In this document: piece after piece, positions 1-5,641 of the stretch
Numbering within the stretch: position 1 is the stretch's first letter
Layout: the number at the start of each line of letters is the position of its first letter
DNA from: Planctomycetales bacterium
GTDB lineage: Bacteria; Planctomycetota; Planctomycetia; Isosphaerales; Isosphaeraceae
NCBI GenBank assembly: GCA_027435495.1
Contig: DAHZZC010000279.1
Span: forward strand, 1 to 7,667
Length of the DNA stretch: 7,667 nt
Reading direction: 5' to 3'
Position numbers and translations under genes: made by a program
Notes under the pieces: generated by a model
Seen by the model: only the letters and a program-made list of their open reading frames with translations
What the model was told of the DNA's origin: nothing
Database searches by the model: none

Positions 1-246
1 GCTGGCGACCACCTGCATCAGCCCCGGGCCCTTCTCCCCGAACACCGCGAACAATCCCATGCAGATCCCGTAGCTCATCGCCAGGATCACAATGCAGGCC
101 GAGAGCCGCCAGGGCGAGATCCCAAGCCCTCGCTCCCGAAGCCTCGAGACCCCGGTGTACTCGCCCGTCAGGAGCCGGTCGAGCTCACCGAACCACCCCA
201 GTAACCCCCGCCCTTCCCCTTTCCATCCGCCCTCACTCACCGCCAT
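1..246 (-). CDS. Multi-pass membrane protein, N-terminal part (C-terminus off the left edge)
   Basis: The first 82 codons are visible; the frame is still open at the window edge. The start is the ATG at 246, supported by a GGAGGA site 7 bases upstream (254-259). The first 47 or so residues are soluble and basic, with a segment reading LLTGEYTGVSRLRERG. A hydrophobic stretch follows at about residues 48-69 (LSACIVILAMSYGICMGLF), so this is a membrane protein with its first helix after a cytoplasmic lead. The pattern 'LL.GE....LR.' followed by 'ILAMSYG.CMG' reminds me of planctomycete membrane proteins that automatic pipelines name 'actin-binding WH2 domain-containing'. That is recall, not a search, and the name itself is dubious. 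The gene is the second of a two-gene unit: its start lies inside the end of the upstream gene (14-base overlap), which suggests translational coupling and a shared complex. Function is unknown. Confidence 0.75.
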   Translation of the reverse strand, partial: MAVSEGGWKGEGRGLLGWFGELDRLLTGEYTGVSRLRERGLGISPWRLSACIVILAMSYGICMGLFAVFGEKGPGLMQVVAS

Positions 247-625
247 GATGTGTTCCTCCGCGGACGTCTGGAATCAGCAATCGATTTACTTTGAAATACA
301 AAGAAAGTGGCGTCAAGGGGTGAGTGGAAGGATGGAACCAGGATGAATCCAGGTCGAGCGGCTCCTTTCGGGGAGGTTTTGAGGCCGTGATCGCGACGGC
401 GAGCACGACGACCGCTCCCACGACCAGCCCGGCGATGAACCCCTGAGAGATGCCCAGCCCGATTCCCACCTGAACCGGGTCGAAGAGGTTCGATTGACCC
501 TCGCGGAAGACGTTACGGTAGTACGAGGGCAGCACGAGCGCCAGAAGATAGCCGAGCAGCCCGCCCCCGGCCGCGAAGCCGATTCCACTCGCGATGACAA
601 TCACAAATCCACGGAAGACTGTCAT
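233..625 (-). CDS. Small glycine-rich two-helix membrane protein
   Basis: This is a 130-residue protein. The chosen start (ATG at 625) has GGAGG 8 bases upstream (634-638). An in-frame ATG at 640 would use up that ribosome site, so it is less likely. Residues 2-32 form a first membrane segment rich in glycine and alanine (e.g. GIGFAAGGGLLGYLLALVLP). A short polar loop follows (YYRNVFREGQSNLFDP), then a second glycine-rich segment at about residues 53-82. The tail is charged, then ends in a proline- and histidine-containing stretch. Glycine-rich paired helices of this kind occur in many planctomycete hypothetical membrane proteins; I know no defined function. The stop lies 14 bases inside the next gene, so the two are very likely translated together. 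The tail (residues about 90-130) covers the ribosome site of the next gene, so its sequence may be constrained by that overlap rather than by protein function. Confidence 0.8.
   Translation of the reverse strand: MTVFRGFVIVIASGIGFAAGGGLLGYLLALVLPSYYRNVFREGQSNLFDPVQVGIGLGISQGFIAGLVVGAVVVLAVAITASKPPRKEPLDLDSSWFHPSTHPLTPLSLYFKVNRLLIPDVRGGTHHGGE
254..259 (-). promoter_or_regulatory. Ribosome binding site inside the upstream gene
   Basis: The minus strand reads GGAGGA, 7 bases before the ATG at 246. It sits within the last codons of the 233-625 gene. It fixes the start of the left-edge gene and supports coupled translation of the pair. Confidence 0.8.
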
Positions 626-633
626 TCTTCTCC

Positions 634-638
634 CCTCC
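634..638 (-). promoter_or_regulatory. Ribosome binding site of the small membrane protein
   Basis: The minus strand reads GGAGG, followed by 8 bases and the ATG at 625. It decides against the in-frame ATG at 640, which overlaps the site. Confidence 0.8.
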
Positions 639-846
639 ATAATATCCAGACTGCTCTCACTCAAAATACAGGGCCTTGCCAGGGAAAACGAGAGGGATTT
701 GCTTTTGTGGAATCCTGTGCCATGCTCCATACTGGATTATTTTGACCTTTTGAGGCCAGGTCCCAGGAGCCCGACGATGGACCCATCCACGAGAGAGAGG
801 AAATCCTCGCGAGATCTCCCCTTTGGGAACGGGCAAAACCGGGAAC

Positions 847-1010
847 AAAAACACGACGAACGAACCCACCACTGCCAGTCTGGCAGCCGCGATGGATCGT
901 CCGGGGATATCCCGAAAGAAAAACGCGACGAACGAACCCACCACTGCCAGTCTGGCAGCCTATCCCGCGTACGGGGACCCCTCTTCGACGACGAACGAAC
1001 CCAACTTGGG
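847..1010. repeat. Palindrome-bearing direct repeats: two full copies and one partial
   Basis: Copies 847-888 and 919-960 are 42 bases long and differ at one position (853 A, 925 G). Each begins with an A-run, contains the core CGACGAACGAACCCA, and ends with CTGCCAGTCTGGCAG, a 15-base palindrome that can fold into a 6-base-pair stem with a 3-base loop. The gap between them is 30 bases, giving a period of 72. A third, partial copy of the 15-base core lies at 989-1003. The CTGCCAG palindrome is missing there, and a different one (CCCAACTTGGG, 1000-1010) stands in its place. On the minus strand the unit reads hairpin, then GTGGTGGGTTCGTTCGTCG. I believe GTTCGTTCGTCG-type units recur between genes in Isosphaeraceae, but could not check this. 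Confidence 0.85.
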
Positions 1011-1045
1011 CCCGACCAATCGCCAGAATCCCGGCGTCTCCTGCA

Positions 1046-1086
1046 ATCCACAAGAGCGGCCCGACGGAGCGGCCCGACTTGTGGAT
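1046..1086. repeat. Inverted repeat enclosing a tandem 12-base duplication
   Basis: ATCCACAAG (1046-1054) is the exact reverse complement of CTTGTGGAT (1078-1086). The 23-base interior holds most of a tandem pair of GAGCGGCCCGAC (1054-1065 and 1067-1078, period 13). It lies about 125 bases upstream of the redoxin gene start, where an operator or an attenuating hairpin could act. It may equally be a remnant of the repeat cluster next to it. The function is not known. Confidence 0.7.
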
Positions 1087-1199
1087 CGGGCACCCGGGGC
1101 CTACGATGAGGAGGAATTCGGAGACCCGACCAGCCCAGATCCAACCCGTCCGGCCGCGACGATGGTGAGGCGGCCTTGAAAGTGGGTGGGGCGACTTCC

Positions 1200-1203
1200 A
1201 GGA
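1200..1203 (+). promoter_or_regulatory. Ribosome binding site setting the fusion gene start
   Basis: AGGA followed by 6 bases before the ATG at 1210. It is a short match, but the start it selects gives a well-formed signal peptide, whereas the GTG at 1186 has no purine-rich site before it. Confidence 0.5.
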
Positions 1204-1209
1204 ACTGCC

Positions 1210-3231
1210 ATGCTGAATCCAATCGTCCGAAGGTGGATCGGGAATCGGGTCATGACGATCGCAACGGTCGTCGTGGCGGCAATGGTTGCGATCCCGATGA
1301 CGGGATCAACCGGATGGGCCGGGCTGGTCGATGGTCCGCCGAGGCTACCGCTCGACCGGGGCCTGATGCAGCGCCTCGCGAACTTCACCCTCGACGACGC
1401 CACGACCGGCCGCAAGGTCTCGCTCTACGACTTCGCCGGCAAGCGGGCGATCGTCCTCGTCTTCCTCGGGACCGACTGCCCCGTCGGCAACCTCTACGTC
1501 CCCCGTCTCGTCGAACTGAACAAGGAATACCGGTCGAAGGGGGTCGTCTTCCTCGGGATCAACTCCAACGCCCATGAGGATCGCGCCTCGGTCGCCCGGT
1601 ACGCGAAGGAGAACGGGATCGACTTCCCCGTGCTGAAGGACGTCGAGAACCGGGTGAGCGACACCGTCCTGGCCGAGCGAACCTGCGAGACTCTCGTGCT
1701 CGACGGGATCGCCCGCATTCGCTATCGAGGCGCGATCGACGACCAGTACGTCCAGGGAAAAGCGAAGGAGAGCCCTTCCCACAACTATCTGAAGGATGCC
1801 CTCAACGCCCTCCTGAAGGATCAGCCGATCCCGGTGACCTCCACGGCGGTCGCCGGCTGCCTCCTCGATCGGGTCGAGCCGAAGCCCGCTCCGTCGGCCG
1901 GCGCTCCGAGAGTCCGGGCCCCGTCGGCCGATCTGGCGAGGGCCCTTGGCTCGCATGATGGCGAGGCAAGGGTCAAGCCGGGCGCCGTCACCTACGCCGC
2001 AGATGTCGCCCGGATCATCCAGGACCGTTGCCAGTCGTGCCACCGGCCCGGGCGCGTCGGACCGTTCCCGCTCCTCTCCTACGACGACGCCCGGAAGCAC
2101 GCGGCGATGATCGAGGAGGTCGTCGAGCAGCGGCGGATGCCCCCCTGGCACGCGGACCCCCGCTTCGGCCACTTCGCCAACGATCGGAGCCTCTCCGCCG
2201 ACGAACGCGCCCGGCTTCTCGCCTGGGTCGAGCAGGGCGCCCCGCTCGGCGACGTCAAGGAACTGCCGCCCCCGAAGACCTTCGACGAGGGATGGTCGAT
2301 CGGCAAGCCCGACGTCGTTTTCGAGATCCCCGAACCGTACTACGTCCCGGCGCAGGGAACCGTCGCCTACGTCCACTTCCGCGTCCCGACAAACTTCCAG
2401 GAAGACCGGTGGATCCAGGCGGCCGAGGCGGTCCCGGGCGACCCGGCGGTCGTGCATCACATCGTCGTCTACCTGATGGACCGGTCCGGCAACCTGAAGC
2501 GCGGGCCGGGCGAGCACTTCTGCGGCTACGCACCCGGCGAGATGCCGACGAGCCTGCCCCCGGGCACCGCCAAGAAGATCCCCGCCGGGACCGACCTGAT
2601 CTTCCAGTTGCATTACACCCCAAACGGCCGGATGCGGGTCGACCGGTCGAAGGTCGGTTTCGTCTTTGCCAAGGAACCCCCGAAGCGGCAGGCGTACACA
2701 ATTGCGATCGCCAACCCCGACCTGATCCTCCCGCCCCATCGCGAGAACCTCGCCGTCTCGTCAACGGCCGTCCTCGGCGCCGACGCCCGGTTGCTCAGCT
2801 TCATGCCGCACATGCATCTCCGGGGCAAGGACTTCCGGTACGCGATCGCCCTCCCCGGCGAGTCGCCTCGCGTCGTCCTCTCGGTCCCGGCGTATGACTT
2901 CGGCTGGCAGACGTATTATGTCCTCAAGGAGCCGATCGACCTGCCGAAGGGGACGCAAATCGAGTGTCTGGCGCACTTCGACAACTCGTCCAACAACCCG
3001 TACAACCCCGACCCCTCGAAGCTCGTCCGGTGGGGCGAACAGACCTGGGAAGAGATGATGATCGGCTACGTGGACGTGGACGTGCCGGCCGGCTCGCCGC
3101 CTCCAATCGCGAAGCCCGATTTCCGCCCGGCCGCGATTCGGCTCCGCCAGTCGGCCGTCCAGGCACTGTTGCGAAGGTCGCCCGCCAGCCGGCCGGCTGA
3201 ATCGAAAGCCGCAAAGAACGAGGCCCGTTGA
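1210..3231 (+). CDS. Exported redoxin / cytochrome c / PHM-like copper monooxygenase fusion
   Basis: This 673-residue protein starts at the ATG at 1210, with AGGA at 1200-1203; an in-frame GTG at 1186 lacks a good site. Residues 1-37 look like a signal peptide: basic start, core ATVVVAAMVAIPM, likely cut after GWA. Residues about 57-205 are a redoxin (AhpC/thioredoxin-like) fold with Cys90 in TDCPVGN; there is no CxxC. Residues about 255-345 are a single c-type heme segment: CQSCH at 274-278, with Met310 in RMPPW a candidate axial ligand. Residues about 365-640 resemble the two copper domains of peptidylglycine alpha-hydroxylating / dopamine beta-monooxygenases. His416-His417 and His468 (LHYTP) match the CuH ligands; His534-Met-His536 and Met616 (EEMM) match the CuM ligands. 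All six expected ligands are thus present. The predicted role is outer-compartment, copper-dependent oxidation fed by electrons through the heme. The substrate and electron donor are unknown. It is first in an operon with the 3258-4355 gene. Confidence 0.9.
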   Translation: MLNPIVRRWIGNRVMTIATVVVAAMVAIPMTGSTGWAGLVDGPPRLPLDRGLMQRLANFTLDDATTGRKVSLYDFAGKRAIVLVFLGTDCPVGNLYVPRLVELNKEYRSKGVVFLGINSNAHEDRASVARYAKENGIDFPVLKDVENRVSDTVLAERTCETLVLDGIARIRYRGAIDDQYVQGKAKESPSHNYLKDALNALLKDQPIPVTSTAVAGCLLDRVEPKPAPSAGAPRVRAPSADLARALGSHDGEARVKPGAVTYAADVARIIQDRCQSCHRPGRVGPFPLLSYDDARKHAAMIEEVVEQRRMPPWHADPRFGHFANDRSLSADERARLLAWVEQGAPLGDVKELPPPKTFDEGWSIGKPDVVFEIPEPYYVPAQGTVAYVHFRVPTNFQEDRWIQAAEAVPGDPAVVHHIVVYLMDRSGNLKRGPGEHFCGYAPGEMPTSLPPGTAKKIPAGTDLIFQLHYTPNGRMRVDRSKVGFVFAKEPPKRQAYTIAIANPDLILPPHRENLAVSSTAVLGADARLLSFMPHMHLRGKDFRYAIALPGESPRVVLSVPAYDFGWQTYYVLKEPIDLPKGTQIECLAHFDNSSNNPYNPDPSKLVRWGEQTWEEMMIGYVDVDVPAGSPPPIAKPDFRPAAIRLRQSAVQALLRRSPASRPAESKAAKNEAR

Positions 3232-3247
3232 AAATCCCTAGCGAAGA

Positions 3248-3252
3248 AAGGA
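3248..3252 (+). promoter_or_regulatory. Ribosome binding site of the second operon gene
   Basis: AAGGA, 5 bases before the ATG at 3258. It favours that start over the in-frame TTG at 3228, which would overlap the previous stop and put ten polar residues in front of a clear signal peptide. Confidence 0.75.
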
Positions 3253-3257
3253 CCGTC

Positions 3258-4355
3258 ATGAGCCGGAACGCGCGGACGCTCGTCGTCTCGGGAATCCTGA
3301 CCATCGTCTTCGGTGCCTCGGTCCCTGGCGCCCGGGCCGACGACTCACCCGGCCGTGAGATCCCCACGCCCTTCGCACCCCTGGAATACCTGCTGGGCAA
3401 GTGGAAGGGCCAGGCCATGCCAAAAGACTCGGCGCAGAGCTTCCGGGGCTGGGCCGAGTCACACGCCTGGGCCTGGACCTTCCTCAAGGGAAAACCGACC
3501 GGCATGTCCGTCGCGATCACCGGCGGCAAGGTCCTCGCCGAGGGCAAGCTGACGTTCGACCCCACCCGCAAGATCTACCGCCTCGACGGCAAGACCGCCA
3601 CTCCCCCCCTCGCTCCGATCGCCTTCGAAGGGACGCTCGATCGAACCGGCAAGCGGTTGGTCCTCGACCAGGTCGACGCCGGTAAGACCAACCGCGGGGG
3701 CGAGACCCTCCGCATCTCCCTCCGCCCCAACAGCAACTTCATCCGATACACGATGTCGATCGAGCGCAAGACCGCCGACGCGGTCCGCTTCCACCCGATG
3801 ACCGAGGTCGGCCTCACCAAGGAAGGCGAATCCCTGGCCGGCGGCACTTCGTCGTCCGAGCAACCGAAGTGCATCGTCACCGGCGGCTCGGCGACAATGA
3901 CCATCGCCTACCAGGGCCGCACCTTCCCCATTTGTTGCTCGGGCTGCCGCGACGAGTTCAACGAGAACCCCGAAAAATACATCAAAAAGGCCAGCCTGAT
4001 AACGCAGGCCGCTGGCTCGAAGAAATCAACGCCGCCCACCTCAGCCGTCAGCCGGTTCGAGGACGCCTTCGCTGGCGACGTCTCCGAGATGCCGAAGAAG
4101 AAGACCGCGAAGCCTCCCTCGACCACCCCGGCCCGCTCTAAGGACGAGCCGAAGAACGACGAAACGCCGGCTCCGCCGAAGGCCTCGGCCTCGGCGTCCC
4201 GCGCGGCCAGCCTGCTCCGGATCGACCAGAACCTGGAGAAATCAGGGAAGGTCCAGGCCGCCCTCGCCGGCTACAAACGGATCGTCAAGGAATTCGGCGA
4301 CACCCCCGCCGCGAAGATCGCCCGCGAACGGATCAAGGCCATCGAGAATCGCTGA
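3258..4355 (+). CDS. Exported lipocalin-like protein with YHS/TRASH-type metal site and TPR-like tail
   Basis: This is a 365-residue protein. Residues 1-27 are a signal peptide (core TLVVSGILTIVFGA, cut after GARA). Residues about 37-195 look like a beta-barrel of the DUF1579/lipocalin sort: it opens PLEYLLGKWKGQ and continues as alternating strands such as KLTFDPTRKIYRLDG and LRISLRPNSNFIRYTM. Residues 204-245 form a YHS/TRASH-like module: Cys205, then 20 residues, Cys226-Cys227, then Cys230, followed by F..NP.KY. The spacing C-x20-C-x3-C fits the TRASH pattern for metal binding, with copper or zinc the likely ligand. Residues 250-315 are a Lys/Pro/Ala/Ser linker. Residues about 316-365 are helical, like a single tetratricopeptide-type hairpin. 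The start is 26 bases after the fusion gene's stop, so the two are probably co-transcribed. A role in holding or delivering metal to the copper enzyme is plausible but inferred only from context. Confidence 0.85.
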   Translation: MSRNARTLVVSGILTIVFGASVPGARADDSPGREIPTPFAPLEYLLGKWKGQAMPKDSAQSFRGWAESHAWAWTFLKGKPTGMSVAITGGKVLAEGKLTFDPTRKIYRLDGKTATPPLAPIAFEGTLDRTGKRLVLDQVDAGKTNRGGETLRISLRPNSNFIRYTMSIERKTADAVRFHPMTEVGLTKEGESLAGGTSSSEQPKCIVTGGSATMTIAYQGRTFPICCSGCRDEFNENPEKYIKKASLITQAAGSKKSTPPTSAVSRFEDAFAGDVSEMPKKKTAKPPSTTPARSKDEPKNDETPAPPKASASASRAASLLRIDQNLEKSGKVQAALAGYKRIVKEFGDTPAAKIARERIKAIENR

Positions 4356-4424
4356 CCCCCTCAACGGCCCGATTCCTCCACTCTCGTCGCGGAGCCGGGA
4401 AGGTATCACCAGGGAATACCGCAA

Positions 4425-4528
4425 ATGGAAGATTCAAGATCCCGAATTCCTATCAGAAATTCGCATCTTTTCAAGCTTGAATCTTCCATCTTCTGTCTCG
4501 AATCTTGAATCGGCAAGCTTGAATCTTC
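4425..4528. repeat. AT-rich inverted and direct repeats between convergent genes
   Basis: ATGGAAGATTCAAG (4425-4438) is the exact reverse complement of CTTGAATCTTCCAT (4476-4489). A second, inner pair (CGAATT 4443-4448, AATTCG 4458-4463) can nest in the loop. CAAGCTTGAATCTTC occurs twice (4472-4486 and 4514-4528, period 42), and another TCTTGAATC lies between them. The patch is much richer in A and T than its flanks. It lies between two genes that converge, so it could end transcription from both sides. A strong run of T after the stem is lacking in either direction, so it is not a textbook intrinsic terminator. Confidence 0.75.
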
Positions 4529-4547
4529 AACCCGATTTCGCCTTCGT

Positions 4548-5474
4548 TCAGGCGATTTCCGACGGACAGACACCCGAGGGCGCCACGGCCCTCATGTATC
4601 CGGACCCGCACCCGATCGAATGATTGGCGGCAATTTGCGCGAAATGCCCGGAGAGCACCTGAAAGGCGAGGGTCTGGTCGCGCTGGCGACGAAGCTGGTC
4701 GCTGTCGTTGACGATCTCTCCGTCGGCCTTGATGTAGCGGAGGATGCCGACCGGCCGATAGTCGAACCGCTGCACCTCCACGAGAAGGTCGCGGAACCAG
4801 TCGAGGGCGTCGAGCGGGAACTTCCTCAGAACTTCGAAGAAGCCCTGGTCGGAGAGGGGAAGGTGCGGAACGATATCGATATTGTATTCATAGCGAACAT
4901 GATCGATACCGGCGGCCTGGTAGGCGGTCTGGAAGTCGGCGTCGGCCGGCTTGGCAGCGGCGAAGGTGACAACCTTCGGCGGCGGGAGGTCGGGCGCCTG
5001 CTTGATCTTCCAGGCGGCGAGGGCGGCCATGGCCCCGCCCTTGCTGTGCCCGGTGACGAGGATCGGGCAATCCTTCGGCGCGGCGGGGATCAGGGCCCGG
5101 AGCGCCAGGTCGATCCTCGGCCAGAGAGCGGTGAAGGCCCCGCCGAACCCGGCGTGGACACAGCCCGGGAAGCCATCAAGCTGGATCGGCTCGGCGTGGA
5201 AATCGCTGATCCAGTCGTGGACCGATGGGGGTTGGTTGATGTCGAAGGGCATGGTCCCGCGGAAAGCCAGGACAATTCCTTGACTGGTCGGGCCGATGAG
5301 GCAGCCGTCGATCGAGTCGTCCCCGGCCAGGACCACGACCGGATCGTGAAGGAAGCCGACACCTTCGAGGTAGAGGTCTTTTGGGTCCGGGACGAGGACC
5401 TTCATCCTCCCGTCGGTGGCGTAGGCTGCTCCGCTCGCACAGATCAGGCGACCTTCGAGGGTAAGCGCAGGCAT
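4548..5474 (-). CDS. Class 3 lipase family protein (alpha/beta hydrolase)
   Basis: This is a 308-residue protein. The start is the ATG at 5474, with AAAGG 9 bases upstream (5484-5488); an in-frame ATG at 5504 is possible but has a weaker site and adds unrelated residues. The nucleophile elbow VTGHSKGGAMAALAAW places Ser144 in GHSKG. IVLAFRGT (residues 67-74) is the usual oxyanion-loop strand of fungal-type class 3 lipases. Asp200 in YNIDIVPHLP and His285 in AANHSIGCGSGY fit the order Ser-Asp-His of the catalytic triad. These families hydrolyse ester bonds of acylglycerols or other lipids; the substrate here cannot be told. No signal peptide or membrane segment is seen, so a cytoplasmic location is likely unless it is exported by another route. 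The gene is divergent from the ion channel at 5642, with a 167-base gap, and convergent with the operon on its left. Confidence 0.9.
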   Translation of the reverse strand: MPALTLEGRLICASGAAYATDGRMKVLVPDPKDLYLEGVGFLHDPVVVLAGDDSIDGCLIGPTSQGIVLAFRGTMPFDINQPPSVHDWISDFHAEPIQLDGFPGCVHAGFGGAFTALWPRIDLALRALIPAAPKDCPILVTGHSKGGAMAALAAWKIKQAPDLPPPKVVTFAAAKPADADFQTAYQAAGIDHVRYEYNIDIVPHLPLSDQGFFEVLRKFPLDALDWFRDLLVEVQRFDYRPVGILRYIKADGEIVNDSDQLRRQRDQTLAFQVLSGHFAQIAANHSIGCGSGYMRAVAPSGVCPSEIA

Positions 5475-5641
5475 CGCATACCGCCTTTCGATAGGGCTGA
5501 GCATCTCCGGGCCCGGGCCGAGCGCCGATCGCCTCGGCCGTCCTCTCCAGGGATCGACTCTCACCATCGAGGAATCGGACGCCAGGTTAAGCTCAAGGTT
5601 CCCGCAATGCAACGCGAGATCCAGCGAAAGGAGCGCACCCG
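5475..5641. other. Divergent spacer between lipase and channel genes
   Basis: These 167 bases must hold the promoters of both flanking genes. Ribosome sites are clear at each end (5484-5488 minus, 5627-5633 plus). I see no convincing promoter boxes or operator. Confidence 0.5.
5627..5633 (+). promoter_or_regulatory. Ribosome binding site of the channel gene
   Basis: AAAGGAG, 8 bases before the ATG at 5642. It is a strong match and fixes the start of the channel at the first residue of its leading membrane helix. Confidence 0.8.

Larger units (their letters stand above)
626..1209. other. 584-base divergent intergenic region, repeat-rich
   Basis: This spacer separates the minus-strand membrane-protein pair from the plus-strand redoxin operon, so promoters for both must lie in it. 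I could not pick convincing -35/-10 boxes. Open frames exist here in several phases on both strands (for example plus 594-1109, minus 737-1222). Their translations are low-complexity or show the same peptide twice because the DNA repeats, none has a matching ribosome site, and none resembles a known family. I take the region as non-coding. It holds a repeat cluster (847-1010), a 10-base palindrome GGGATATCCC (904-913), and an inverted repeat with an internal duplication (1046-1086). The part at 640-846 shows nothing I can name. Confidence 0.7.

Noticed and set aside
641..670. A promoter for the membrane-protein pair (minus strand TTGAGT and TATTAT).
   Set aside because: The spacer is only 14 bases and TATTAT overlaps the area just before the ribosome site, leaving almost no leader.
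847..1010. A CRISPR array (repeat 42, spacer 30).
   Set aside because: Only two full copies exist, the third is partial and off period (63 instead of 72), and no cas gene is near. The hairpin-ended unit fits an intergenic repeat better.
1105..1167. A 20-residue leader peptide (MRRNSETRPAQIQPVRPRRW) upstream of the redoxin gene.
   Set aside because: There is no ribosome site before its ATG, no attenuator-like codon run, and no paired terminator hairpin.
594..1222. Protein-coding genes in the repeat-rich spacer (plus 594-1109 and 823-1179; minus 657-944, 661-1053 and 737-1222).
   Set aside because: They are open in several frames at once, the same peptide appears twice because the DNA repeats, no ribosome site matches, and no fold is recognisable. 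GC-rich repeats without stops explain them.
1345..2739. A 464-residue minus-strand frame opposite the redoxin fusion.
   Set aside because: The plus strand encodes a protein with signal peptide, CxxCH and copper ligands. The antisense frame is a GC-codon shadow rich in Arg, Gly, Asp and Val.
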